Shown: positions 44,951 through 57,708, counted from the stretch's first letter. The stretch: DNA of 64,000 nt from Notospermus geniculatus (GCA_002633025.1 NMRB01002238.1:25456-89455); one strand, 5' to 3'. Numbers and translations are program-made. The notes: generated by a model from the sequence alone, not told the origin.

Positions 44951-47900
44951 CTTCACGATGGGGATTTAAAATATATATTTGGTTATTTTGATGTAAACAA
45001 AACCATTGGGTTAATTTCCCCTGTGATGAGTTTCTGGTTGTTTAATGTACTTTAATAGTACCGGTATGTTAAAGTTGCCAATCAGTGAATGGTGGCCATT
45101 CTTAAAAGTTTGAAATATGAGTAGGCCTATGTGCTGGTTTGAGCAGCTGGTCTTATGTATTTCAATAAATGACTTGAATATCCTGGCACAGCTGATATGT
45201 ACTCTGTGGTTATTTGCCAGTAGCAGTATTGATTCATCACGTTAAACTTTTTGTCCAAGATAAATTAGAAGGGTGGTGTTGTGTTTACATTGTAGGAGAT
45301 AGAAAATTCATATGACATGCGTCAGCTGGTGTTTTAGAGGCATCTAGCTATTGTGAAATGAGTCGGATATTAAACATGGTGACTTCGCGAAGGGACCAAC
45401 ATTTGTGGAGTTAGCGAAGCTTTCATGATCATCTCCATCTGTTTTATTTAAGCTGGGTGTATTGGGCAAATGAAGTGAAGGGAAATATGAAGTGTTCAAG
45501 TAAGGCCTATAGATTTGTTACAGGAACGAAAATGAACATTGCATCTGCATGGTGTATTAATAAAGATTTTATGTAAACAATAGGAGAATATGTTGTAGGA
45601 TTTTATTGAATCGAGAGCTAAGCGTCAAATACGGCATTATGAACTCTATTTTCTATATTAATATTTCTTAATTTTCTATATTTGGCAATTTAAAATCGCT
45701 GTGCCTGGAGACAAAGTGCGCTGTCAAAGAGAGTTGCCCTCTATCCACATGAAGAGTGGGTCCAAATCCCGGACTTTGGAGGTGACAGGCACCTAATGTT
45801 TCCCCTGCCTTTGATACCCCAAGATTTATATATCGTAGACAAGTGTTTGCTTAGAGGACTCCATTCATCCATGCGCACATGCCCATATCTGTTACGGTTG
45901 TAACCCAAGACTGATATCCTTGTTTGTCACTGCGGCTGTCTACACAGAACACAATCTGACCGATTATCGATTCGGGTGATGAAAACAGGTTTTCATGTTA
46001 CAGTAGGTTCCGCCGCATCACTTTCTGTTTGATTGACTGAGATGTTGTTTTGAATGTAATTTTTTTTTCCGGTGATCAAAATTCCAGTGAGAAGATGAGT
46101 ATTACTATTGTAGGTTAGTCCATTCTGACAGCTCTGTGGAAAAAAAATAATCTGAAAGAATACAGAGGGTGTCTCTCTTTGACAGCTCAGCTTTTCTGCG
46201 GGCAATCCGGTTTTCTCCTGCTGTATATATTCACCCAATATTGTCATAGAGTCAATAATGCCATATTTGGCATCAGGCTCTCAACTCAGTATTTTGTTCA
46301 AAAAATACCTGTGTATTCATAAAGGGCTCCGTGAGAAAATTACTGAGGGATCTATTAAATGTAAACTGCTCTTCAGCTTACAGTTTGTCGTGAACCAGTT
46401 TGTCCTTTTGATCAAGTAAAAAATTGATGGCAATCATTTTGGCTTCAAATTAATGGAATAATCCTGAAATTAAGAGGTAGTTTTGTGTTAAACGACTGTA
46501 ACCAAAGAGGTTGGACTGGGTTTAATGACCCTTGCTTCGTTTCTCAGCTAGATAATTGCATCGTTTAGAAGAACATTACGCTCTTTAAGGACATATTGTT
46601 GACTTCACCATCACAGTTGAATTCTTCTGGGGTGGCCTTTGCCCTTTTCTCCTTACCCCCTTTTCTTCCGCATGGCTGCGAAGCCACACGCTTGCATCAT
46701 TCTTGAGCTGAGATATTTGAGAATTGATGTAACATATGAAAGGAGATTTCTAAAATCACAAGAGCACATGCATTAATTATTGAGAGTCTATTGATATTAA
46801 TCGCTCACAGCTATTCTGGGAACTCTCCGCACACCCGCTGTGATTTTCAACATCTCATTCCCTTTTAATCTGTCAATGTAGCATAATAAAAAAGAGATTA
46901 TTGGAAATTAGAGACTCCTAATTGCCAATTGTGGGAGTGAGTGTATTTATGAGAACAGCTGGTGCTATGGAGGCATCGCGGCTGCTGTAGAGTAGTGAGC
47001 ATCATCATGTGGCGAAATTGTACATTATTGGCGATTAGATAGCAAGCCGCGCTGAGCGTAACCTGCATCGGGCGAAAGCTAAACACTTATGTATTGATTC
47101 ATTTCGGAGGTGTTTTTCAATTATTACATGCATAATGTACTGAGTTTGCCACAGAAGAATCACTGCGGTAATCAGACAGCGTGGCTTAAGCACGATTCAA
47201 GGAGTCCTGTTATTTCTACACGTATGACTTGAGAACATACCTTGAAGCGACGATTGTCAAGCATTCAGATTGTGTAAGTTCGATGTGAGTAATCACTACC
47301 GTGAGATTATGATATCGGGCGACTTATTGGATGTTTAGCACGTTTCTTGGATAAGTCGGAAGTGCGTGGAAAAAACACGTTGGCTTAGTGACGGGAGTGG
47401 ATTCGCGTGTGTCAAGTTGAACGGGTGGTGTCAAAAGGGTAATTTTACATGTGGTGCGTGCTGTGTTTATTAATTGCTATAGATGATTAGGCTCAGCTGT
47501 GATTAGTTGCTTGTCTAATTGTCATTGGAATTAATTATCCAGCCAATCAGACTTGTTTAATGTACTTTGTGTGATCGTTTTTACTTCCGTGTTATGATGG
47601 GCAGTTTAAGCGGTGATAGATCAATGTTAACCTCATTTATATTTAAATAAGTTTTTGTTAGAAGTGAATTTCTTCTTACCTTAAGGGTATAATCCTTGTT
47701 TGAGACTTGGGTTGGAATTTTAATTGTCAGTTTTACATTTCTTGCATGACAAACAAAATATTCATTTGTTGTTGTTTTCCTAATGATAAGATTGGTATAT
47801 TACCAGCAATTTTTGGCATTTTTGTCAACTTTGGTAGCAGGCATGTCATCTGCTAATTACCAATGCAGCAAACATCAGGGTGGTTTGGGTCTTTAAGAAT

Positions 47901-48864
47901 GACAATGACAAATTGCAATATTTCTTATCTTTTGTTTTTATGTGATTTATGTGTATAACAATAGTTATTACTTTTTCCTTTAAAATTGCCAATGGAAACA
48001 CAGGTTATTGATTCAACTTGTTAGTTCTGGTGGTTGCACAAATTGATTAAATAATTCATTGACTTGGAGGAATATGCAGTGAAATTTATTTGACATGGTT
48101 TGTTATGTATTGATTAAATACTTACATCGTTGAACTACCAAGTCAATTGGTGGAACTGGAGGGTGGTAATTAGGGCAATGCAAACATGAAGCTATTTATA
48201 TTTGTTGTCGTGTTTTGGAGCAATTTGGGATGCGGTGGGTTGGGGTGGGGGCGCTATCAGTTCTTTTGAACAATTTGAGTTTTTGTAAAGGGGAGATCTT
48301 TAGAATGAGATTGGTTGACCGGATTCTGTGAAAGGATACTGTGTTGACCATTTAAGATTGTTTGGGTTGTTATTTAGGAATTGATGACACTTTTGTTCAC
48401 TGGCTGAGGAGGAATCAGTGGAAATCGCAAAATGGGTGGATGAATAGCAAATAATGAATTGTTTGAAGTTTTGTCAGTTCTCTTGAGTTCTAGATTCTAT
48501 AGGAGANGTGGGCTGTGACCAATGACTGATAACAACCAATATAAATAACGAATCACTACTACTACATAAAATCAATTTCTCGCGTTGGATATGGTTATTA
48601 ATTGTACGCGATAGATGGTCATGCAAGTTGGCAATTAGCAACCCTCCGTTTTACGCAAAACAATGTGTGCCTGGAGATAAATGTGGAAATGGCAATTTTT
48701 TCCCCCACAAAGGTGATGTACGGAGACAATCATCGACATAATAAACAGATCTTGGTTTTGTGAATTCTGCATATTTGGAGCGAAGCTGAATTGGGATTTT
48801 GTCTCAGTCTATATACTAGTAGTTATGTAAAGAATATGAAAATAGAATCGGGATTCTAAGGTGA
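44951..48864. other. Repeat-poor, AT-rich block; candidate cis-regulatory DNA
   Basis: No tandem arrays or clear TIR elements. A diverged segment at about 46070-46290 has a distant relative at 49130-49330 (both contain a run like CTCTCTTTGA followed by GGTTT(T/C)CTCC). Between 46750 and 47660 there are many TAATT, ATTGATATTAAT, CTGTCAAT, CAGCTG and GATTAG motifs. No coding exon seen. Confidence 0.3.
48507..48507. other. Single-n assembly joint
   Basis: No flanking duplication seen. Confidence 0.5.
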
Positions 48865-48970
48865 AAGACATTGCTTCCTACCAGATTCGAACCCACGGAC
48901 CCTCGCATGAGGCATCAATCGCCAGCACTAAGGGGCAGCACGGCTTAACCCCTAGGCCAAATCCCCATCT
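48865..48970 (-). mobile_element. tRNA-derived SINE or tRNA pseudogene
   Basis: On the minus strand an A-box-like TGGCCTAGGGGTTAAGCC and a B box GTGGGTTCGAATC (48881-48896) are about 60 bp apart, a spacing suited to a long-variable-arm tRNA (Leu/Ser type). The expected acceptor stem is not clear, so a functional tRNA is unlikely. Confidence 0.5.
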
Positions 48971-49860
48971 TCAAAAAAAGATGGTTCAATGGTTTATGTT
49001 AAACGAGGCGTCCATCAGTACCCTGCGAGTAGTCCAAACAATCTCCAAACCCAAACAGTTTTATGTTATGCAAGGGGTCACAAAAAGGAGATACATTACA
49101 TAACTACTAGTAGTTATGTAAGATGTAGTTAGAAGCATTACCATCAGAAAAACTCTGATATTCTGGAATCTCCATTCAGACCTGCTTTCATGTGATAGAG
49201 AGGGCAGCTCTCTTTGAAAACGCATATTTTTTCCAGATACTCTGGTTTCCTCCCACTGTACATTAAACTTGCCAAATGTTGTCTGTAGAGCTGATGATAT
49301 CATATTCAGCGCTCGGCTCTCGATTCAATTTTCAATATTTAATGAATTTGACAACCTCCACTGGGGTCGATATTATTAGTGGAGTTCCCTTTGGAGGTAA
49401 CAAATGATTTTTTCGATCACTTTCGTAAAACAATGACGGGATACTTCGACAAATTACTACAGAGCAATCCGCTGATCTCTCCCTTGTCCTTCAATGTGGC
49501 CAAGAGCATCTCCTGAGAGAGAACAACAAGAGAGACAAGAAGGAAACATGATGAAAATGCATGTGTCCATAGGCTAGAACCAATTGAAGACTAATTTATG
49601 ACCAAATTGCTTGTGAATTACCAACTAAATTGCTTCATCATGGCTTTGCTGGCCAGTAGTGTGTATCGTGTGTTGATGAAGGTGGTTGCAGTCTTGTGGG
49701 GAAGTTGGACTATCAGGATGTCCTGTTTGTGTTTGTTAATTACGGCTGACTAATGACAATACATTGCTACGATGTTTGTCAGCAATTCAGGTGTCTTAAA
49801 AGAACGTTCTAACTCTTATGCTTGCTCTGTTTGTTTGATAAAAGACAAAATGGTTTTATT
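48971..49860. other. Unassigned sequence
   Basis: Apart from the diverged repeat at 49130-49330, nothing recognised. Confidence 0.4.
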
Positions 49861-49861
49861 G

Positions 49862-51295
49862 TGTTTGTCAGTGGTCCTGCTGATGGAGGAAAATATTTCT
49901 CTTGTGTTTACCAGTCATTTGGCTGATGAACAAACGCCTTCTTGCGTTTACCAGCTGCTTTGCTGATGAACGAACGTTCCTCTTGTGTTTACCAGCTGCT
50001 TTGCTGATGAAGGAACATTCCTCTTGTTTTACCAGCTGCTTTGCTGATGAAGGGACGTTCCTCTTGTCTTTACCAGCTGCTTTGCTGATGAAGGAATCTT
50101 CCACTTATGTTTATCAGCTGCTTTGCTGATGTAGGAATGTTCCTGTTATGTTTATCAGCTGCTTGGCTGATGAAGGAATGTTCCTTTTGTGATAATCAGC
50201 TGCTTGGCTGATGAAGGAACTTTCCTCTTTGTTTGTCAGCTGCTTTGCTGATGTCCCTCTTGTGTTTACCAGCTACGTGGCTGATGAAGGAATGTTCCTC
50301 TTATGTTTACCAGCTGCTTGGCTGATGTAGGAATTTCCTCTTATGTTTTCCAGCTGCTTGGCTAATGAAGGAACGTTTTATTTCCTGTTTTATTTCATCA
50401 GCTGCTTGGCTGATGAAGGAATGTTCCTGTTATGTTTTCCAGCGGCTTGACTGAGGAAGGAATGTTCCTGCTGTCTTTATCAGCTGCTTGGCTGATGAAC
50501 GACGTCCCTCTTTATGTTTACCAGCTGCTTGGCTGATGAACAACGTCCCTCTTTATGTTTACCAGCTGCTTGGCTGATGAAGGAACATCCCTCTTGTGTT
50601 TACCAGCCGCTTGGCTGATGAAGAAGTGTCCCTCTTGTGTTTATCAGCTGCTTGGCTGATGAACGAACATCCCTCTTATGTTTGCCAGCTGCTTGGCTGA
50701 TGAAGGAACGTTCCTCTTGTGTTTATCAGCTGCTTTGCTGATGAAGGAACATCCCTCTTATGTTTACCAGCTGCTTTGTTGATGAAGGAACGTTCCTCTT
50801 GTGTTTATCAGCTGCTTTGCTGATGAAGGAACATCCCTCTTATATTTACCGGCTGCTTTGCTGATGAAGGAACATTCATCTTGTGTTTATCAGCTGCTTG
50901 GCTGATGAAGGAACATCCCTCATCGTGTTTACCAGCTGCTTTGCTGATGAACAAATGTTTCTCTTGTGTTTATCAGCTGCTTGGCTTGGGTAAAGGAATG
51001 TTCGTCCTCTTATATGTATGATTACCAGCTGCTTGGCTGATGAAGGAACATCCCTCTTGTGTTTATCAGTTGCTTGACTGATGAAGGAACGTTACTCTTT
51101 TGTTATTCAGCTGCTTTAATGATGAAGAAATGTTCCTTTTGTATTTATCTGCCTGCTTGGCAAATGAACGAATGTTGCTCTTGTTCATCACCTGCATGGC
51201 TGGTGAAGGTCAATATTTTCCCTGTGTTCGTCAACCTCACAGTTAAAAAGGAAAATTTTCTTTACTCTTGTGTTTGTCAGCTGCTTGGCTGACTG
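49862..51295 (+). repeat. Minisatellite of about 30 units of 39-43 bp
   Basis: The unit core is CAGCTGCTTTGCTGATGAAG followed by GAACGTTCCTCTTGTGTTTAC. Each unit carries an E-box CAGCTG inside the dyad ATCAGC-6nt-GCTGAT, and in many units a second palindrome GGAACGTTCC. Units vary by substitution and small indels. Open frames on both strands are repeat-driven. Confidence 0.95.
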
Positions 51296-51845
51296 GTGAC
51301 AGTGTTTGTCATGTGGTTGTCCATTCATCGCGAGGAACATCCATCATCCCTGGCATAACATGATGAAGGAATTGGCTTGCTCATCACTGCAGTAAAAAGA
51401 GATATCCATCTGATCCCATTCAAATCACTGTGGAATATGCAATGCCGGTGGACAAAAAGTTCTTGCGATGGATTGGGCAAAAAAAACTCCTGTGATAGCT
51501 GTGCATCATGTAACCTGGGTCAGATCTGATGCTTTCAGCAGCATATGCAATGGTAATCAAGTTCTGGAAAAGTAATTTTGTAAAGAAGCTTATAGGGGTC
51601 ATGTACACTGTCAAAGAGTGTCCTCTTATCGTTGTCATGCCAGAGTAAAAATATTGAACCTTGTCGGTTCTAGTTTTCAAACACAGCAATAAATGGGGGG
51701 GGGGGGGGTAGTTATGTAACAACTTTTTACCCTGAAAGTACCACTTTCTTTTCTATTTAGCCAATTGGACCATTTTGCTCAAGCAATTTTGCATATGGAA
51801 TAAGGGTTTATAATTTGATTGAAAACAGTGATTATGCAGTGGCCC
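51296..51845. other. Unassigned sequence with a G-run
   Basis: Contains a run of more than ten G residues near 51696-51708. Nothing else recognised. Confidence 0.4.
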
Positions 51846-52053
51846 ATATGTGACTTGGCACAACAAAATGAGTCAGAAGTCGCACAGAAGAAGACCAAAG
51901 TTGACACCAGACAACAACTACAGAAATCGACAAAGTCAAATTTCAGAATGGGCAGACAATCCTGAAATCAACGAACCGTTGGTGTCACCTGGGACATGTT
52001 GGGTCTTCTTCTGTGCGCATTCCAACTCATTTTGGCGTGCCGGGTCACATATT
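51846..52053. mobile_element. 208-bp MITE with ATATGTGAC ends
   Basis: The arms of about 48 bp begin ATATGTGACTTGGCAC and are mirrored at the right (GTGCCGGGTCACAT, AT). Both arms contain CAAAATGAGT and GCACAGAAGAAGACC or the inverse. No transposase. Confidence 0.85.
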
Positions 52054-54076
52054 AACCCTCTCTAAATACTTATTTGTCAAATCCTTATGTTAGGATGATC
52101 ACCACGGATTTGTAGATCCAATCAAATTGAAACAATACATGTATTTCAGTTTATGACCAATTGGACAATGTATGACAGATGTAAACCTTTTGATAAATCA
52201 TCTAATTGTTTATTTAAAGATAAACACAAGTCAAGCTTAGGAACGAGCCACACCCATCAAGTCAGCGTGTGGACCAGCCATAAAATCAAAATCATAGGTT
52301 TTTCAACTGCATTTTGTGGAAAAAATTTGTTAAATGCTGAATGCCTGAGCTTGAGGTTGCACCAGGCTTGCACTGACTGCTGCATTAGCTAACATATGAT
52401 TCTTCCCCATAACTGCATTCTTCACCACAACAACACGTCACGAGATTAAAAAAAAGTCATTTCTTTGCACAACATAAAAACTCTTTACCAGATTATGGTT
52501 AGCCTTGTGTACATTTAAGAATAGCAATCTCCACTCAAGCCCTCGCTGACAATATTGCAGATAAACCTGGAACCGGGCAAGCTAAAAAAACCTGCATTCT
52601 TTGTATGGTTTGTTGGGATCAATATGAAGAAAGACTTGTCATTTTCTTTGTGGGTAGAGGATGCTGTATGCTATATTGGTCATTCCAACTATCTTGCTCT
52701 CTGCTTCTTCATTATTGGAGAGTACATGGTTTTGTGATTTTTCTCCGTAGGCACATGACCACATATTTCCCAGACATTGAAGGGTGTGATGAAATGCCAT
52801 AAATGTGTAAAACATCTCGTGGATTTTCAGTTTGTGGAATTACAATTAACTACTTTCTAAATTGTCAATCATGAACATGACGATAATTCCTAGCAGTTGG
52901 AATTTTTTATCAGAATCTCTCCAGTGTTGGGACATGACTGTCACAAAAATTGTCAAAGCAACCATTCTACCCCCGTCATACACTTGTCCCCAGACAGGGG
53001 CCATAGGAAAAGACTCACTAAACACTGGCATGATTGGCACCAAAAGTGAAGGATCATCAATAGATGGCGTTGTTTGACAAGGGATCCAATCATTAGCCGT
53101 CATCACAGATTTAACCGACTGCGCCAAAACACACTTTCTGATTGGCTAAGATACGTGTACAAAATGTACACTGTATATTCATACCCGTGGCAGATTCCCA
53201 GCGGGGATTTCACGAATTGACAGCTAACGCCGTCTATTAGTGATTCTTTGAGGAGTGCATCAACTGAAGCAGATTCAGAGCGTGGGTAACATAGTAAGTA
53301 CCACAACGTGGGGCTGTCAGTGTAAGACCCGGAAGTCCTATTTTCTAACAGTATTTCCATTTACTTCTTGCCCCAAAATAAACCACTTTGTTTGGTTCGA
53401 TTTTGATTAAATTACATGGCCCCATTTCATTTTCAAAGTTCTGCATATACATGTATCACTGCTTTGTTTTGTCAGAAATGCCACAGGATATCAATATTGA
53501 CAACATCTTTTGGGGAAAATCCTGCGGAAAATTGTGTAGAAAAATGTACGCAGATGCTTTGACGGCGCGACGTCAACAGCGGAAAAAAGTGACGTCGGTA
53601 CGTCATTCAGGTCTTATACTCGCTGCGCCATCTATTATTCTAGTTTGTCATGCGGGTTCCCCATTGCTTCATGTGTATTTTGCTGTAAAATTTGCCAGGT
53701 AGCCTACATTCCTGTAAACTGCAACTTCCTCTTATTACCCAATGAAAAAGTCATTTTCTTGTGCGACACATTCTTAACCCAACATGGAGACTATTAGCAG
53801 AACATGTAATGGCTGGTTTCTTCTGCCTTTGATGGCATGATTAGCCGCTGGCTTGCTTTTTTTGTCCCATTTGCAGGAATGTTTATTCCATGATTTTTCA
53901 GTGTCGACTGCTTGGCATTTAGGCAGTTTTGGAAGTCACTTGTTGCCACTGAGCCTTTATTATGAGTGGCTGGACAACTGAGGCACTGGTAGTGACTGTG
54001 AAGCCTCATTGGAAACGACTTTTACACATGCCTGCACAACTGAGGCAGCACCAGGAGTAAGTCTGCAGTGTGAATG
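52054..54076. other. Unassigned sequence
   Basis: A 104-codon plus frame at 53388-53702 is unrecognised. CRE-like GACGTCA/TGACGTC sites cluster near 53570-53605. Confidence 0.35.
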
Positions 54077-54291
54077 CAGTGTTATATCTAGGATTTCAGA
54101 AGGGCATGGTGTAAACTTTGTGAAAAGGGCACTTTTCATTCGCAACATTTCTGCTAACGGAATTTCAGAGCTAAAACCTAAAAAAAAAATTTTTTTTTAG
54201 GGGCATGGCGCCCAAGAGGGTTAAGGGCACAGAGGCACCCCCTTTTTGGGGCATGGTGCGGCACCACTCTAAAATGGCCTAGATAACACTG
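54077..54291. mobile_element. hAT-like MITE, copy 1, flanked by GAATG
   Basis: Ends CAGTGTTATATCTAGGATTT and the inverse GGCCTAGATAACACTG, with GAATG at 54072-54076 and 54292-54296. A homologous larger copy is at 57180. An A-run then T-run lies at the centre. Confidence 0.85.
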
Positions 54292-54441
54292 GAATGACTG
54301 AGTGGCTTTGAGACATACTTGAATTGACTCAAATGCCACTGTTACCAGGGAGTGACCTAAAGATGCCACTGATACACCATTGGAAGATGTGATATTACCA
54401 ATGATGCATCATTGGAAGGTCTGATAAAAACACATAAAGTA

Positions 54442-54728
54442 TGATTGACAATACCAATAATGCATGATTGACAATACCAATAATGCATAATTGACAATAC
54501 CAATGATACATGATTGACAATACCAATGATGCACGATTGACAATACCAATGATGCATAATTGTCAATACCAATGATGCATGATTGACAATACCAATGATG
54601 CGTAATTGACAATACCAATCATGCATGACTGACAATACCAATAATGCATAATTGACAATACCAATAATGCATGATTGACAATACCAATGATGCATGATTG
54701 ACAAAATACCAATGATGCATGATTGGCA
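54442..54728. repeat. 23-bp tandem array, about 12 units
   Basis: The unit TGATTGACAATACCAATGAT-GCA repeats every 23 bp with few changes. Minus-strand frames reading SIMHHWYCQSCIIGIVN are by-products. Confidence 0.95.
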
Positions 54729-55781
54729 GATCTGATGAAACCAATGCCGCATCATCTCAATGATCCCGTCATGGCATCCTTAAAGATGGTCACCTGTACG
54801 GGAAAATCACTGGCATGTGGCCTGCTCCTGTAGCATTTGCATCTGAATAACAAAAGTTGTGATGCAGGAATCAGTTGGAGTAAATCGAAGATATTTCTGA
54901 GGCAAAGTTGGGGCATGCCCCCTGTTTCCACATTAATCAAGCAAAAAATGTTGAAGAGAAAAATGACTTAAGGCTGTCAAACTTCTCCAACATGAAGAAA
55001 ACATGTTGAAGTCTGTTGCAGAATTCATATTGGTGTTTTCAGTAATTGCTTTGCAGAGCGCATCAAATTTTCAACATTCTCAAATATTGCAAAGGATCAG
55101 TGATTACCAGACAATGACTGAAGACTTGCTTTAACATCAGCCTGATCTCAAAACAACTTCTCATTCTGAACCTAAGTTGCCAACATCTTCTCAGTGCTGC
55201 ACTAATTATTCAGTCCACAGAGAGCCATAACCAGACCAGTCTATCACACAAGTGTACGGCTTAATCTGTGAGAAAGAAATGAAAATAACACTTCCCTCTG
55301 TGATAATCCACTTCCTACATGAATGATGTATTCTTATGGGTGCAGGGAAAGAATTGGGAACAATTGGAATTTATTCAGTTCCTTCTTGCATCAGTTTGAA
55401 TTTATAACTTCATTTGCACAGTGATATTCGCATCCTCCTTTTACGCAGTTTCAAGGGATTTTTTACACGTGAACAGCTTTGACAATTACATTACTATGAA
55501 CAACATAAGAAATGGTGAGGTTTTTCTCATCTCTTGCATTATTCATGTAGTCATCTTGAGGTCACTTGGGTTTCGTTGCACTGTAAGAGCAAAGGTGATA
55601 CACTTTGTGGCATTTCTTAACCCTAAAAACCCTGAAGACTATTACGTGTAGGCAAAAGGATGCAATATTTTGTCGACTGACGTTCCCCCTGCTGTAGGCG
55701 GACGAGGTGGGCATAAAAGTATTAGAAACTTTCTCCATTTACAGATTTTATCCTTGTCTGTATCCAGAGGGTGGACATGGG
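54729..55781. other. Unassigned sequence
   Basis: Nothing recognised. Confidence 0.4.
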
Positions 55782-56290
55782 TTTAAAGTGGTCCTGAACC
55801 GGTGAGCAAAACTTGGCACCCGATCGCTTTCACCGCCCACGAAAATGGAACTTCCGATTTCCGCCCCCGGCTTCTGAGCATGCGCAGTACGCTCAAGTGA
55901 GGAGGTTGTTTGTATGTGTGGCATCATTATCATAATGCTGGATGGTGGTGGATCTCGCCGCCGGTGAAATGGCAGCTAATTCTAGGGCTTCTTCCGAGAA
56001 AAGACCAACTTACCTGGCAAGCCGGCCGACATCGTCATCAATGGTGTCACTCGTGTCTGATTGAACACTCTTATACACTCTTATCCAGGTGAAATCGTGA
56101 ATCGGTGAACCGGTGGCGTCCATGTTGCTTTGACAATCAGCTGTCAGCCGTCAGAATTTGACCAGTCAGTGATCGCGTACGGTAGTAAATTCCATAGTAA
56201 CGACGTCACGTATGATTGGCAGGCGCTCATTCATCTCGTCTTGAGATGGCGTAGCGCGGGAAAATGAGGGCGGTTCAGGACCACTTTAAA
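55782..56290. mobile_element. 510-bp MITE with TTTAAAGTGGTCCTGAACCG ends
   Basis: The left end TTTAAAGTGGTCCTGAACCG is mirrored exactly by CGGTTCAGGACCACTTTAAA at the right. The interior is noncoding. Confidence 0.85.
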
Positions 56291-56321
56291 AAGGACGGGG
56301 GTAGTTCTTTGTAATGTTTGC

Positions 56322-56495
56322 CAAAAAATAATTAAATTTAAAGCTTATGTCAATTTGGAGAATCATTTGTGACAAAATTCATATAATTATTTTCACACGT
56401 TTTGAGGCAAAAAATGATTTAATTTGAAACTTATTTTTATTTGGAGAATGATTATGACAAAATAATTTAATTATTTTCTCACTCTTGAAATTTAT
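56322..56495. repeat. Two-copy tandem repeat of about 90 bp
   Basis: Both halves run CAAAAAAT(A/G)ATT(T)AAT...TTTGGAGAAT...GACAAAAT...TTAATTATTTTC. Diverged. Confidence 0.65.
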
Positions 56496-57179
56496 ATCGA
56501 TGAAAATGAAGCCAAAGTATTCTTTTTGAGAACACCTCAACTTTCATACCACTTTGAAATTGACGGTGCCGTAATCTGTGCTCAAGTAATGACTTCTTGA
56601 TAAAATGTTGCTACATGTGGGAACATTTCAATGGACTGATAGCTGTATATAGGCTGGTTATTCCCATACTATCAGCTTATGCCTCAAAGCAATATGATAT
56701 GTCTCTGACATTTAGATCCTTAGGTTTCGTAAAGTCTTCATATGTCTTGGGAAATATCTAAATGGCCCTGCCGTGCTTCTTTTTGTCTGGTGTTATTAGT
56801 GATTTGGTGGAGCAGACGGATGATGTATTGGGTGCCATGTGCCAGTATAATCCTTGAAAAAAAATCTGTAATTTCAAAATTTGATCTTTTAATGTCTAGA
56901 CAGGAATCAGATGACATTTGAATAAAATTCCTGACGATTTATGTAGTTTAAATCTTGCTCTGAAAATGTATGAATGTCTGATATTTCTAAAATACTGTCG
57001 AGTCTTCCTGACGTTTTTGGCGTGCACTTAAGTATGAGATGGAATGTAGTGAAAATCATTTCACAATTAGTGAAAAAAATATATATAGTCAAGGTCTGGT
57101 ACACACCCTGTAGTTTGTGAAGGAAGTATACAATAGGATGCAAAAGAAAGCAAATTTACATAATAAATAGGAATTATGG
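56496..57179. other. Unassigned AT-rich sequence upstream of the ZMIZ exon
   Basis: Nothing recognised. Confidence 0.4.
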
Positions 57180-57532
57180 CAGGGTTATATCTAGGATTTC
57201 AGAAGGGCACGGTGCAAACTTTGTGAAAAGGGACTTCAACCAAGAAAAGTGCACTTTTCATTCGCGACATTTCTACTAACGGAATTTAAGAGGCTTGTCA
57301 GTTAAAAATCGCTCTATAACTCCAGTCAACAGCCAATTTAAGGCAGTTTCTAAGGTGATACGAGCAAAAGGGACCATGGCAGAGGGTCTGGGAGGTACTA
57401 AAACCTTAAAAAAATATTTTTTTAGGGGCATGGTGCCCTATGGGGTTAAAAGAGGGCACAGCGGCACCCCCTTTCCGCGGCACAGCATACCGCCGCTCTA
57501 AAATGGCCTAGATATAACCCTGATTATGGGTA
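57180..57532. mobile_element. hAT-like MITE, copy 2, with 7-bp target duplication
   Basis: CAGGGTTATATCTAGGATTT and the inverse CCTAGATATAACCCTG are flanked by ATTATGG at 57173-57179 and 57533-57539. Same family as 54077-54291 but with about 140 bp more interior. Lies 177 bp upstream of the ZMIZ exon. Confidence 0.9.
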
Positions 57533-57560
57533 TTGTAATGCAATATCTTCAACTTACATT

Positions 57561-57650
57561 CAACTTCAAGTTAGAAAATTCCAGCACATCCCAGTCTCCA
57601 GTGGACTTGCATCAAACTTCAAGTTAGAAAATTCCAGGACACTCCAGTGG
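57561..57650 (+). repeat. Short direct duplication next to the exon acceptor
   Basis: AACTTCAAGTTAGAAAATTC with CCAGTGG recurs about 52 bp later. It lies 60-150 bp before the ZMIZ exon acceptor. Confidence 0.8.
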
Positions 57651-57708
57651 GCGTTGAACATAAATCTTTCAAAACTTTGCACTTATTGTTCTTGTTTGTG
57701 TCTTGCAG

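Noticed and set aside
44445-44969. 174-codon open frame
   Set aside because: It is built from a tandem repeat, crosses an n and a TIR insertion, and has no recognised domain.
48865-48970. Functional tRNA gene
   Set aside because: A and B boxes are visible but no paired acceptor stem or clean anticodon arm; SINE or pseudogene is likelier.
49862-51295. Tandem hammerhead ribozymes (retrozyme-like), because units contain CTGATGA followed by a palindrome
   Set aside because: The GAAA required after helix II is absent; the sequence there reads CTTGTG.
54442-54728. CRISPR array (regular 23-bp repeats)
   Set aside because: Units are contiguous with no variable spacers, in an animal genome. It is a minisatellite.
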